Assembly: GCF_004751985.1 (NCBI RefSeq) | Contig: NZ_CP038492.1 | Location: 1,860,001-1,924,000 of the forward strand | Direction of reading: 5' to 3' | DNA length: 64,000 bases | Origin: Rhodophyticola sp. CCM32 | Lineage (GTDB): Bacteria; Pseudomonadota; Alphaproteobacteria; Rhodobacterales; Rhodobacteraceae | Shown here: positions 24,870 to 33,743 of the stretch, piece by piece | Position numbering within the stretch: position 1 is the first letter of the stretch | Layout: each line of letters begins with the position of its first letter | Notes under the pieces: generated by a model | What the model was told of the DNA's origin: nothing | Databases searched by the model: none | Seen by the model: only the letters and a program-made list of their open reading frames with translations | Translations under genes and position numbers: made by a program

Positions 24870-26468
24870 CTATTCCTCGCCGAAAAGATTGCCCTGACCG
24901 GATTTGCCCGGACGGGCGGGTGCAGAGCGTTTGGGTGCCGGTTTGCGGCCTGTTCCATCCTTCCGACCGGCCCCGCCTCCCGGCAGAACACCCAGCCGGC
25001 CATCGGCAAATTCGATCTCCAGATGCGCCGCTTTGGCTGCGACGCTGTGGCTGGTGACCAGCGTATCGCCCTCGCGCACAACCGCATAGCCGCGCCTCAA
25101 CGTCTCGGTATAGCCCAGGGTCTGGCGCAACCGTTCCAGCGCGTCCAGACGCTCCCGCCGGGTCTGAACCGATGCCGCAGAGACCCGGGTGAAGCTCTGG
25201 CTGACATCGTCAAACCGGGCGCGCGCCGCTACAATCCGATCGGCCAACCGCTCCGCCTGCAGGCGCCGCATCAGCCCGGCAAGCTCTGACTTTCTGCTGT
25301 GCAGCCCGGCCTCCAGCCGCCGGGGGACAAGACCGGCCCCCGCACGACCCGCCTCGACCCGTTTGATATTCAAACCCTTTTCAAGGGCAGGCCGCAACCG
25401 GCCCGCCATCCGGTCCGCCGCAAGCCGCCGGGTCTGTGTGGCGTTCCGCAAGGCCGGGCCAAGCTGAACCATGGCGCGGTCCAGCCGTTGCCGGGGCGTT
25501 TCCAGCAGCACCTCGATCCGGGGCAGCCCGCGCGCCAGATCGCCAAGCCGCTGTTTTCTGATCGACACGGCCTGCGCCACGCCGCGCGACAGGCGCCCAC
25601 CCTGGGTTTCAACCCAGCCCAGCAGTTCCAGCCGCACCGGCACCGCCATCTCTGCCGCTGCTGTCGGTGTTGGCGCGCGTTTGTCGGCGGCAAAATCAAT
25701 CAATGTCGTATCGGTTTCATGGCCCACCGCCGAGATCAGCGGGATCTCACTTTCCGCCGCCGCCCGGACCACGATTTCCTCATTGAACCCCCAAAGATCC
25801 TCCAGAGAGCCCCCGCCCCGCGCGACGATCACCAGATCAGGCCGGGGCAGCGCGCGCCCGGCGGACATCCCGTTGAACCCCCGGATCGCATTGGCAACCT
25901 CCGGCGCGCATCTGTCCCCCTGCACGGCCACGGGCCAGATCAGAACCTTGCGCGGGAACCGGTCGCGCAGCCGGTGCAGGATATCGCGGATCACCGCGCC
26001 GGAGGGGGAGGTTACAACCCCGATCACCTCGGGCAGATAGGGCAGCGCCTGTTTCCGGTCTTCGTCAAACAGCCCTTCCGCAGCCAGCGCCGCCCGGCGT
26101 TTTTCCAGCATCGCCATCAGGGCACCCACACCTGCGGGGCGGATATCCTCGATCACCAGCTGGTATTTTGACTGCCCGGGAAAGGTCGTGATCCGGCCGG
26201 TGGCGATCACCTCCATCCCCTCTTCGGGCTGATGGGCCAGCCGGGCGGAAACACCTTTCCAGATCACCCCGGCCAGAACACTGCGATCATCCTTCAGATC
26301 CAGATAGATATGGCCGGATCGGGGGCGTGACAACCGCCCGACCTCGCCCCGCACCCGCACATGGGAAAACGCGCCTTCCACCGTGCGTTTCACCGCCCCT
26401 GAGATCTCGGAGACCGAAAACTCCGGGGCGTTGCCTGTGGTCTCGTCCTCGTCGATCAGATCCGACAT
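24870..26468 (-). CDS. xseA: Exodeoxyribonuclease VII large subunit
   Basis: A 532-residue nuclease subunit that degrades single-stranded DNA together with XseB. The N-terminal OB fold (about residues 15-115; PEFSVSEISGAVKRTVEGAFSHVRVRGEVGRLSRPRSGHIYLDLKD) is followed by the catalytic region with VVTSPSGAVIRDILHRLRDRFP, VIVARGGGSLEDLWGFNEE and SAVGHETDTTLIDFAAD, then a long helical arm. The C-terminus has a basic, proline-rich tail ending GNLFGEE. Start at 26468 (MSDLIDEDE); the frame is open to 26633, but those codons run back through the MITE and are not family sequence. Confidence 0.95.
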   Translation of the reverse strand: MSDLIDEDETTGNAPEFSVSEISGAVKRTVEGAFSHVRVRGEVGRLSRPRSGHIYLDLKDDRSVLAGVIWKGVSARLAHQPEEGMEVIATGRITTFPGQSKYQLVIEDIRPAGVGALMAMLEKRRAALAAEGLFDEDRKQALPYLPEVIGVVTSPSGAVIRDILHRLRDRFPRKVLIWPVAVQGDRCAPEVANAIRGFNGMSAGRALPRPDLVIVARGGGSLEDLWGFNEEIVVRAAAESEIPLISAVGHETDTTLIDFAADKRAPTPTAAAEMAVPVRLELLGWVETQGGRLSRGVAQAVSIRKQRLGDLARGLPRIEVLLETPRQRLDRAMVQLGPALRNATQTRRLAADRMAGRLRPALEKGLNIKRVEAGRAGAGLVPRRLEAGLHSRKSELAGLMRRLQAERLADRIVAARARFDDVSQSFTRVSAASVQTRRERLDALERLRQTLGYTETLRRGYAVVREGDTLVTSHSVAAKAAHLEIEFADGRLGVLPGGGAGRKDGTGRKPAPKRSAPARPGKSGQGNLFGEE

Positions 26469-26539
26469 CGCCACCCCTTTGCCTGCCATGGCCCATTGCC
26501 TGTCTCGGCACATTGCTTGTCTTGGTCCGGGCCACAGCT

Positions 26540-26642
26540 TATAGCGGTTTGCGTTTGATCTGAATCGAAAATTGCTGCCTCTCCCCTTCGGGTCGAACGC
26601 GGTTTTCGATGGGGCTGTACCATATAAACGCAAACCGCTTTA
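26540..26642. mobile_element. TA-flanked miniature inverted-repeat element (MITE), copy 2
   Basis: About 100 bases with outer TA on both sides and inverted ends AGCGGTTTGCGTTT (26543-26556) and AAACGCAAACCGCT (26626-26639). The interior shares ATCTGAATCGAAAATT, CTGCCTC and TCGAACGCGGTTTTCGATG with copy 1 at 20189-20303, although the terminal arms differ in sequence. It lies in the 210-base gap between the divergent xseA and purD, so it may separate or supply their promoters. Confidence 0.65.
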
Positions 26643-26678
26643 GAACGCCGGGACTCAAAGGCCAAGGAGACACGCCCA

Positions 26679-27947
26679 ATGAACATCCTGATCCTCGGCG
26701 GCGGCGGGCGTGAACATGCCCTGGCCTGGGCCGTATTGCAGAACCCGAAATGTGACCGGCTGATCGTGGCACCGGGCAATGCGGGCATCGCGCAGATCGC
26801 CCAATGCGCCGATCTGGATGTGGAAAACCCGGGTCTGGTGACCGAATTTGCCTGTGAGGAAGCGATTGATTTCGTGATTGTCGGGCCAGAGGCTCCGCTG
26901 GCCGCAGGGGTCGCCGATGCGCTGACCGATGCGGGTATTCTGACCTTCGGGCCAAGCCAGGCGGCGGCGCAGCTGGAAGCCTCGAAAGCCTTCACCAAAG
27001 AGATATGCGATGCCTGCGGTGCCCCCACCGCCGCCTGGGCTCGGTTCACCGAAGCCGCACCCGCAAAGGCCTATATCCGCAGACAGGGCACGCCTATTGT
27101 CGTCAAGGCAGACGGGCTGGCCGCGGGCAAAGGCGTGATCATCGCGATGGATGAGACAACCGCCTTCGCCGCAATTGACGACATGTTCGGTGGCAGCTTC
27201 GGCGGTGCCGGGGCCGAAGTGGTGATTGAAGAGTTCATGGAGGGCGAAGAAGCCTCGTTCTTCGTGCTTTCAGACGGGAAAACCGCGCTGCCCATGGGCA
27301 CGGCCCAGGACCATAAGCGCGCCTATGACGGGGATGAGGGGCCCAATACCGGCGGCATGGGCGCCTATTCCCCCGCCCCGGTCCTGACCGATGCGGTCGC
27401 CGCCAAAGCCATGGCCGAGATCATCCAGCCCACAATTGACGAGATGGCCCGGCGCGGCACCCCCTATCGCGGTGTGCTTTATGCAGGCTTCATGATCCGG
27501 AACGGGCAGCCCCGGCTGGTTGAATATAATGTCCGCTTTGGCGACCCGGAATGTCAGGTTCTGATGATGCGGCTTGGCGCGCAGGCCCTTGACCTGATGC
27601 TGGCCTGTGCCGAGGACCGCCTGGACAAGATGCAGGTAAGTTGGGCCAATGACCACGCGATGACAGTGGTCATGGCGGCGAACGGCTACCCCGGAGACTA
27701 CGAAAAAGGCAGTGTGATCAACGGGCTGGAGGATATCCCCGAGGACAGTTTCCAGATCGTCTTTCATGCGGGAACCACACGTGCCGAGGGGCAGTTCAGG
27801 GCCGCAGGCGGCCGGGTGCTGAACATCACCGCCCGGGGGGCCAGCCTGGCAGAGGCACGCGACAAAGCCTATGCGATGGCCGGTCAGATCGACTGGCCCG
27901 GCGGGTTTGCCCGGTCCGATATCGGCTGGCGCGCGCTTGGCAGATGA
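26679..27947 (+). CDS. purD: Phosphoribosylamine-glycine ligase
   Basis: A 422-residue ATP-grasp enzyme that joins glycine to 5-phosphoribosylamine in purine synthesis. Family features in order: N-terminal MNILILGGGGREHALAWAV, the IVGPEAPLAAGVAD loop, ATP-grasp lysine regions (PIVVKADGLAAGKGVIIA), the glycine-rich GTAQDHKRAYDGDEGPNTGGMGAYSPAPV signature, and metal-binding VEYNVRFGDPECQ. Full length. AGGAGA lies ten bases before the ATG. Its TGA overlaps the ATG of the following bestrophin-like gene by four bases. Confidence 0.96.
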   Translation: MNILILGGGGREHALAWAVLQNPKCDRLIVAPGNAGIAQIAQCADLDVENPGLVTEFACEEAIDFVIVGPEAPLAAGVADALTDAGILTFGPSQAAAQLEASKAFTKEICDACGAPTAAWARFTEAAPAKAYIRRQGTPIVVKADGLAAGKGVIIAMDETTAFAAIDDMFGGSFGGAGAEVVIEEFMEGEEASFFVLSDGKTALPMGTAQDHKRAYDGDEGPNTGGMGAYSPAPVLTDAVAAKAMAEIIQPTIDEMARRGTPYRGVLYAGFMIRNGQPRLVEYNVRFGDPECQVLMMRLGAQALDLMLACAEDRLDKMQVSWANDHAMTVVMAANGYPGDYEKGSVINGLEDIPEDSFQIVFHAGTTRAEGQFRAAGGRVLNITARGASLAEARDKAYAMAGQIDWPGGFARSDIGWRALGR

Positions 27948-28840
27948 TTATCCGCGACAAACCCACATTTGTGCAGCTTTTCTTCGCGCTTCAGGGCTCT
28001 GTCCTGCCGCGTATCGCGCCGCGCATCCTGATGCTGACCGGTCTTGCCGCCGGGCTGACCTGGGCCGACCGGGCGGCATTTCTGCCCCTTGCCCATCCAA
28101 GTGCGGCCCCTTTCGCCATATTCGGCGTCGCATTGTCGATGTTTCTGGGGTTCCGCAACAACGCCGCCTATGACCGCTGGTGGGAGGGGCGGAAACTCTG
28201 GGGGCAGTTGATTGCCGATCTGCGGGCGCTTGGGCGCGAGAGTGAGGTCTTTATCACCGCGCCGGAACGGCGCATCCGCATTCTGAAAGCTGCGCTGGCT
28301 TTCCTGCATCTGCATCGTGCCAATCTGCGCCATGTGCCGGATGACACCAAGGCGCGCGACCTGACCGGTGAGGATTTCAGCAGTGCCGCGCATCCGCCCT
28401 GCGCAGCGCTGGACAGGGTTGGGACTGAGCTGGCCGCGGCCCGAAACGCGGGGGAAACCGATGGGTTTGGCGCCAGGGCGCTGGCCGAAAGGCTGGGGTC
28501 AATCACCCTCGCACAGGCGGGATGTGAGCGGATTGCAACCACACCCCTGCCATATGTCTATTCCCTGCTGATCTTCCGAACCACCTATCTCTACTGCCTG
28601 CTTCTGCCGCTTGGTCTGGTGGATCAGGCCGGCTGGCTGACACCGGTTTTCGTGGCGGTGGTGGCCTATGTGTTTCTGGGACTGGCCGAGGTGACCGAGG
28701 AACTGTCAGAACCCTTTGGCACCAGCGTCAATGGCCTGCCGCTTGACGCCATGTGCCGTGTGGTCGAAATCAGCCTCGCGCCGCGCCTGGGGCAAGAGGT
28801 GCCCGCCGCCCTGCCGCCAGAGAACTATCACCTCAGCTAG
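27944..28840 (+). CDS. Bestrophin-like (UPF0187/YneE) membrane channel protein
   Basis: A 298-residue bestrophin-family protein, the prokaryotic relatives of Ca2+-activated anion channels; bacterial members conduct small ions as homopentamers. It has the family's beginning MIIRDKPTFVQLFFALQGSVLPRI, a second helix FAIFGVALSMFLGFRNNAAYDRWWEGRKLWG (the FRNNxAYxRWWExR motif is diagnostic) and the C-terminal FGTSVNGLPLDAMCRVVEI. Starts inside the purD stop (ATGA), so translation is coupled. The stop TAG directly abuts the end of an IS5-family remnant, so the extreme C-terminus may have been altered by that insertion. Confidence 0.88.
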   Translation: MIIRDKPTFVQLFFALQGSVLPRIAPRILMLTGLAAGLTWADRAAFLPLAHPSAAPFAIFGVALSMFLGFRNNAAYDRWWEGRKLWGQLIADLRALGRESEVFITAPERRIRILKAALAFLHLHRANLRHVPDDTKARDLTGEDFSSAAHPPCAALDRVGTELAAARNAGETDGFGARALAERLGSITLAQAGCERIATTPLPYVYSLLIFRTTYLYCLLLPLGLVDQAGWLTPVFVAVVAYVFLGLAEVTEELSEPFGTSVNGLPLDAMCRVVEISLAPRLGQEVPAALPPENYHLS

Positions 28841-29304
28841 GGTCTGTGGACATTCATCTTGAGTTGATGATCGCAGAGCATAGGCAGATCATTGCAGCAT
28901 AGGATGCATCAGTCTTGTCCGAGCGCATAGCTATGCGTTTGAATTCTTTCAGTTTCTGGAAGTAGTTTTCGATCAAGTGGCGCCATTTGTACATTTCACT
29001 ATCGATCGCCATTGGCTGCAATCGTTGCGGGCGCTGGGATATGACGATCTTTGCGCCTCGCGCGTTCATGTCGTCGATGATCCAATTGCTGTCGAAGGCT
29101 TTGTCGGCAAGCATCGCACCAAATTCTACACCTTTGATCAATGGCGCGACGCCAACCGTGTCGTAGCGGTTGGCTGGCATCAGGACGAAGCGCACCAGGT
29201 TGCCAAGCGCATCCACCAAAGCCAGAATTTTGGTCCCCTCTCACACATGCAAGCATGTGCTGCCGGGCAATGGTCCAGCCGCCCTTCGATTTACCTACAG
29301 CATG
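28841..29304 (-). mobile_element. IS5-family insertion sequence remnant
   Basis: Starts at GGTCTGTGGACATTC immediately after the bestrophin stop and contains the C-terminal half of an IS5-family (IS427-like) transposase on the minus strand. The N-terminal half and the second end of the element are missing. About 34 extra bases seem to interrupt the frame near 29230-29263. It marks the left border of the lower-G+C island. Confidence 0.65.
28854..29219 (-). pseudogene. IS5 family transposase, C-terminal fragment
   Basis: About 121 residues: VDALGNLVRFVLMPANRYDTVGVAPLI, then LADKAFDSNWIIDDMNARGAKIVI and RHLIENYFQKLKEFKRIAMRSDKTDASYAAMICL. The last part is the family's Y-(2)-R-(3)-E-(6)-K-like region with the third catalytic acid in HLIENYF; the second catalytic Asp is in LADKAFDS. 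The first catalytic Asp is probably the one in LVDALGN. An upstream piece in another frame (GKSKGGWTI near 29270) is the preceding family segment, so the gene is frameshifted and N-terminally truncated. Confidence 0.75.
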
Positions 29305-29390
29305 CTGCCTTAAACCTGAGACATCGCGCATCACAAATACCCTGAGAACGCGAAGCGTGGCAGGGTATTTGTGATTCAAGTTTAAGGCAG
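29305..29390. repeat. Long imperfect inverted repeat (hairpin)
   Basis: The segment 29305-29344 (CTGCCTTAAAC ... ATCACAAATACCCTG) is repeated in inverted form at 29361-29390, with a ten-base interruption in the longer arm and a 16-base loop. The outer 11 and the inner 15 bases of each arm pair. It sits between the IS5 remnant and the IS3 element. It is either a fold-back copy of an IS end or a structured non-coding element. The remaining 70 bases up to the IS3 end show nothing. Confidence 0.5.
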
Positions 29391-29534
29391 GGTGCTTTAG
29401 GTCGTGAACCGAGACGGAGAATTATCGGTGTCGTTGCCGTCGCATGCGTGAACGCTGTTGGGTGGGTAATCCCCCTAAAATTAGTGGTGTTCAAAAGTAG
29501 AATTTTCTCGGCAAGATATCTGAGGAGATTTACG

Positions 29535-29801
29535 ATGAAGAATGGACGTTACAGCGACGCGCAGATCATGGCGATCCTGAAGCAAGCAGATGGCGGCGTG
29601 CCTGTTTCTGAACTGTGCCGCGAACATGGAATGAGCAGCGCAAGCTTCTACAAATGGCGCGCCAAGTTTGGCGGCATGGATGCGTCTTTGATGTCCGAGA
29701 TGAAGGATATGGCGGAGGAGAACCGCCGTCTGAAGCGCATGTATGCTGAGATGAGCATGCAGAATGATCTGCTGAAGGAAGCCCTTGGAAAAAAGCGTTA
29801 A
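29535..29801 (+). CDS. IS3 family transposase OrfA
   Basis: An 88-residue DNA-binding protein: [21 protein letters not shown], a helix-turn-helix ([24 protein letters not shown]) and a leucine-zipper-like C-terminus ([24 protein letters not shown]). GAGGAG precedes the ATG by eight bases. OrfA binds the element's ends; the active transposase is the OrfAB fusion made by frameshifting near its stop codon. Confidence 0.92.
   Translation: MKNGRYSDAQIMAILKQADGGVPVSELCREHGMSSASFYKWRAKFGGMDASLMSEMKDMAEENRRLKRMYAEMSMQNDLLKEALGKKR
29789..29795 (+). other. Programmed -1 frameshift site (A-AAA-AAG)
   Basis: The heptamer AAAAAAG lies seven bases before the orfA stop. Slipping back one base moves the ribosome into the orfB frame, which is open without a stop from here into OrfB ([16 protein letters not shown]). 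This is the canonical IS3-family signal and yields the OrfAB fusion transposase. Confidence 0.8.
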
Positions 29802-29821
29802 GGCCGTCTCTGCGACGAGAG

Positions 29822-30622
29822 GTGGCCGTGAATGCGGTCGCACGGCACGGTGTCAGCGTGGCGCTGGCTTGCCGCACGTTCCAAATCAGCGAGACGTGCT
29901 ATCGATACAGCCCGGTTCTGAGCGACGAGAACGAAGAGATTGCTGATTGGCTTGAACGTCTGACGGCAAACAAGCGCAACTGGGGCTTTGGCCTGTGCTT
30001 TTTGTATCTGCGCAATGTGCAGGGCTATGGCTGGAACCACAAACGCGTCTACCGGATCTACTGCGAACTGGAGCTGAACTTGCGGATCAAGCCTAAGAAA
30101 CGTTTGAAGCGGGACAAACCTGAACCGTTGGCCGTGCCTGACGTCCCAAACGACACTTGGTCGATGGATTTCATGGCGGATCAACTTGCTGATGGCAGGT
30201 CGATCAGAACATTGAACGTGCTGGATGACTTCAATCGCGAAGGCCTGTGCATTGAGGTCGACTTCTCACTGCCAGCGGAGCGCGTTGTGCGCAGCCTGAA
30301 CCAGATCATTGAATGGCGCGGCCAGCCGCACGCAATTCGCGTCGATAATGGTCCAGAATATATCAGTGGCACGCTCATGACATGGGCCGAGAAACGCAAC
30401 ATCCGGCTTGAATACATCCAGCCAGGCAAACCACAGCAGAACGGCTACATAGAACGTTACAACCGCACTGTTCGTGGCGAGTGGCTCGGACAATACATCT
30501 TTGAAACGATTGAGGAGGCACAAGATAAGGCGACTGAATGGCTCTGGACTTACAACAACGAGCGACCCAACATGGGTATAGGCGGCATAACACCCGCCAT
30601 GAAACTGAAAACAGCCGCGTGA
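29822..30622 (+). CDS. IS3 family transposase OrfB (catalytic part)
   Basis: A 266-residue rve-type integrase domain, translated mainly as the C-terminal part of OrfAB by -1 frameshifting. HTH_21-like segment ([27 protein letters not shown]), then the catalytic triad: D in [11 protein letters not shown] in [10 protein letters not shown], and E in [14 protein letters not shown], 35 residues later as the family demands. Complete, so the element may be active. The ATG given is the first in frame; translation from it alone would lack the DNA-binding part. Confidence 0.92.
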   Translation: MAVNAVARHGVSVALACRTFQISETCYRYSPVLSDENEEIADWLERLTANKRNWGFGLCFLYLRNVQGYGWNHKRVYRIYCELELNLRIKPKKRLKRDKPEPLAVPDVPNDTWSMDFMADQLADGRSIRTLNVLDDFNREGLCIEVDFSLPAERVVRSLNQIIEWRGQPHAIRVDNGPEYISGTLMTWAEKRNIRLEYIQPGKPQQNGYIERYNRTVRGEWLGQYIFETIEEAQDKATEWLWTYNNERPNMGIGGITPAMKLKTAA

Positions 30623-30662
30623 ATTCTACGGCTGGACCCCATTAAAAATGGGGGATTACCAT

Positions 30663-32150
30663 GGAACCCGCTTCACCCGTGCATATGTGCAGTCCCCCGT
30701 ATGTGGGCCAAGCCGGATGAGCGCGTATACTGGCCGCTATCCACGCTCGCACGGGTCCACGGCCAACGCCTTTCCTCTGCGTGTCGGGGAAATGACTCTT
30801 GGGGATCATTTGCGCCCGATGGGTCATGATACTGTGCTGATTGGCAAGACCCACATGCGCGCTGATGTCGAAGGCATGGAGCGTTTTGGCGTTTCGCCTG
30901 ATACAATCATAGGCGCGCGCCTTTCGGAGTGTGGCTTTGATACGTTCGAGAGGGATGACGGGTTGCACTATGTTGCGACAGATCCCGCATATAACCAACA
31001 TCTACACGATCAGGGGCATACGGGCGACAATCCGTGGTTAACCGCTGCAAACAGTGTGGCTCCTGAAACGGTGGATGAGACGGGCAACGGTTGGTTGCTC
31101 AAATATTCCGACCGCCCTGCCCTTGTGCCTGAGCCAGATAGCGAAACGCCTTATCTTACGCGCCGGTTTATTGATTTTCTGGATAGCCGCGCAGGTCAGG
31201 ACGGGTGGTTGTGCCACCTGTCGTTCATAAAGCCGCATTGGCCCTACATCGCCCCTGCCTCCTATCACAACATGTATGGACCAGACAGTTGGGTTGCGCC
31301 CACGCGCGACAACGGCGAACGCGCCGACCCCCACCCTGTCTATGGCGCATTTATGAATCAGCGTGTGTCAAAGGCGTTTTCACGAGATGAAGTGCGCGAA
31401 ACGGTGCTGCCTGCATACATGGGCCTGATCAAGCAGATCGATGATCAGATGGGCCTGTTGTTCGCGGAACTGAAGGCGCGCGGTCTTTGGGACAAGACGC
31501 TGATCGTGTTTACCTCTGATCACGGGGATTACCTTGGTGATCACTGGATGGGCGAAAAGGATCTGTTTCACGAACCTTCCGTCAAAGTGCCGTTGATCAT
31601 ACGCGATCCCCGCCCCAATGCCCTGCGCGGACAGATCAGTGATGCGTTGGTTGAGGCGATTGATCTTGCCCCTACATTCGTCGATGCGTTGGGAGGTGAT
31701 CCAGCGTATCAGTGGTTCGAGGGCCGCTCGCTTTTGCCGTTGCTTGAAGGGTCAATGCCCGAGGATTGGCGCGATGTTGCATTCTCTGAATATGACTATT
31801 CGGTCATGGATGCCCGGCGCGAATTGGATCAGGAGATTTCCGATTGTCGCATCGTGATGGCCTGCGATGCCCGTTGGAAGCTGTTTTATTTCGAAGGGTT
31901 CCGACCTATGCTTTTCGATCTGGAAAATGATCCCGACGAATTGCACGATCTGGGAAACGATCCCGCCTATGCGGGCCAATGCGAGCATCTCACAAACGAA
32001 GTTTTCGCGTGGTATCGTCGTGGCCGTCAACGTGTGACTGTGACAGATGCACAAGTCTCGCAGGGGGGTGAAGCAGCTACTGTCGCACAAGGTGTGATTA
32101 TCGGTTTCTGGGACGAGGACGAGCTGCGAGATTTCAAGGATCAAACTTGA
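30663..32150 (+). pseudogene. Sulfatase / phosphonate monoester hydrolase family enzyme, N-terminus removed by IS3
   Basis: About 495 residues of an alkaline-phosphatase-superfamily hydrolase. The formylglycine motif CGPSR (Cys at residue 19 of the open frame) is present, as are HWPYIAPASYHNMY, the metal site SDHGDYLGDHWMGEKDLFHE and a C-terminal region (FYFEGFRPMLFDLENDPDELHDL) typical of phosphonate monoester hydrolases and arylsulfatases. The N-terminal part that normally supplies the first metal ligands (a D-Q/D-x-R strand, about 35 residues) is absent: the frame starts inside the IS3 end (30648) and joins at GTRFTRAY. It is therefore probably inactive. Substrate unknown; choline sulfate or a phosphodiester would suit the context. 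Convergent with the ABC operon, 3 bases apart. Confidence 0.8.
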
Positions 32151-32153
32151 TCC

Positions 32154-33743
32154 TCACTCACCGCTCGACAAGGCCAGTTGTTCGTCCAGCCACCCGCGCC
32201 GCGTTGTCGGCTCGGATGCCAGTAATCGTTTGGTATAGTCCTGTTGCGGATCGGCAAAAACCGCCTCGGTGGTGCCCTGTTCTACGATCCGGCCTTGTTC
32301 CATGATGGCGACAGAATGCGTGAACCGTCGTGTGACACCAAGATTGTGGGTAATGAACAGGATGCTGATCTGACGCTTTTGCTGCAGTCGCCAAAGCAAT
32401 TTTAGGATGCTGTCTTCGACCAAAGCATCAAGCGCCGATGTGACTTCATCGCAAATTAACACTTCCGGTTCGGCGGCAAGGCAGCGCGCGATGCACACGC
32501 GTTGCTTCTGTCCGCCCGAAAGCGCACCTGGCGAGCGATTCAATAAATCATGTGGCAATTCAACTTCATCCAGCAACGCGTGTAGGCGGGCATTCAAAGC
32601 CGCCCCCGAAAGCCCGTGGAATTTCTGCAAAGGTCGGGCCAGGGCCGTGCGGATTGTCTGGCGTGGGTTCAACGCAACGTCCGGCAGTTGGTGAGCAAAC
32701 TGAATGCGGCGGCGCAACGAGTCTGATCGTCTGTCGATATTGCCGTCCAACTCTGCCCCATTCAGCAGGATTTGCCCTGCCCAGGGCGGTAGAAGACCGG
32801 CGATCGAACGTGCCACTGTTGTCTTGCCGCTACCGCTTTCGCCAACAAGGGCGACGATCTCACCCTCGCCGATAATTAGATTGACATCGCTCACTATCTT
32901 GACGGCGCCATACCCAAGATCAAGCGACCGGATTTCAATTATAGCGTTCTGACTTGGCGCAGCGCCGACAAAATCACCAACCTTACGGTGCGCGACAAGA
33001 GCCTTTGTATAGTCGGTTTCGGGCGCGTCGATGATTGCCCGCGTCTTGTTTTGTTCAACGGTCTTGCCGTTGCGCAGAACCAGAATGCGGCTACTGACCT
33101 GCGACACCACAGCCAAATCGTGGCTGACGTAAATCGCGGCACAACCCTGTTCGGCAATAACCTGACGGATCACGCGCAGGACTTCCATTTGTGTCGTAAC
33201 ATCCAGAGCGGTTGTCGGTTCATCAAACACGATAATTTCAGGATCGTTGAGCAATGCCATCGCAATCATCGCGCGCTGGAGCTGCCCCCCCGAGGCCTGA
33301 TGCGGGTACTTGCGACAGAATGCGACTGGATCAGGCAACTGCAACCGATTAAACAGTGCCACCACCAGATCACGACGCTCAGTCTTGGCCATGCTCTTTT
33401 GCAAAGCGCGCAGTTCGGTCACCTGATCCTGCAACCTGTAAAACGGGTTGAACGCAGCAGCGGCGGATTGTGCGACGTAGGCAACCTTGGTTCTGCGCAG
33501 GCCGCGTAAATCGTCAGGGGGCATCGCCATCAGATCATGGCCCAAAAGCTCTACCCTGCCTGATGATACATGGCATCCGGGCCGCAGAAACCCGATAGCG
33601 GCGAGCCCAAGTGTTGACTTGCCAGCCCCGGATTCTCCGATCAAGCCAAGGATTTCTCCCTTTTCGAGGGTCAGGGAAATGTCTGACAGAAGTGCCTTTG
33701 ATCCAGCTTTCAGGGTCAAGTTCTCGATCTTGAGAAAGCTCAT
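32154..33743 (-). CDS. Oligopeptide-type ABC transporter, fused double ATPase
   Basis: A 529-residue protein with two complete ABC domains in one chain, as in GsiA/YejF. Domain 1 (about residues 1-250): [30 protein letters not shown]. Domain 2 (about 265-520): GESGSGKT, LSGGQKQRVC, VLICDEVTSALD. The C-terminal peptide-transporter extension (DPQQDYTKRLLASEP) is present. Note the signature of domain 1 has ASGGQ rather than LSGGQ, a common variant. The start overlaps the end of the upstream permease (ATGA-type, 4 bases). It energises the two permeases of the island's importer. Confidence 0.92.
   Translation of the reverse strand: MSFLKIENLTLKAGSKALLSDISLTLEKGEILGLIGESGAGKSTLGLAAIGFLRPGCHVSSGRVELLGHDLMAMPPDDLRGLRRTKVAYVAQSAAAAFNPFYRLQDQVTELRALQKSMAKTERRDLVVALFNRLQLPDPVAFCRKYPHQASGGQLQRAMIAMALLNDPEIIVFDEPTTALDVTTQMEVLRVIRQVIAEQGCAAIYVSHDLAVVSQVSSRILVLRNGKTVEQNKTRAIIDAPETDYTKALVAHRKVGDFVGAAPSQNAIIEIRSLDLGYGAVKIVSDVNLIIGEGEIVALVGESGSGKTTVARSIAGLLPPWAGQILLNGAELDGNIDRRSDSLRRRIQFAHQLPDVALNPRQTIRTALARPLQKFHGLSGAALNARLHALLDEVELPHDLLNRSPGALSGGQKQRVCIARCLAAEPEVLICDEVTSALDALVEDSILKLLWRLQQKRQISILFITHNLGVTRRFTHSVAIMEQGRIVEQGTTEAVFADPQQDYTKRLLASEPTTRRGWLDEQLALSSGE

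Larger units (their letters stand above)
29464..30660 (+). mobile_element. IS3-family insertion sequence (IS51-like), apparently intact
   Basis: Bounded by GGTAATCCCCC at the left (29465 on) and its inverse GGGGGATTACC at the right (30650-30660). Contains orfA and orfB in overlapping-phase order with an A-AAA-AAG slip site, the standard IS3 layout, and is about 1.2 kb long. Boundaries are certain to within a few bases; a 3-4 bp target duplication could not be defined because the left flank is itself IS debris. The right end is fused to a sulfatase-family gene that lacks its N-terminus. Confidence 0.82.

Noticed and set aside
26469..26633. N-terminal extension of XseA
   Set aside because: The open frame runs back through the MITE at 26540-26642; the known protein starts near MSDLIDEDE.
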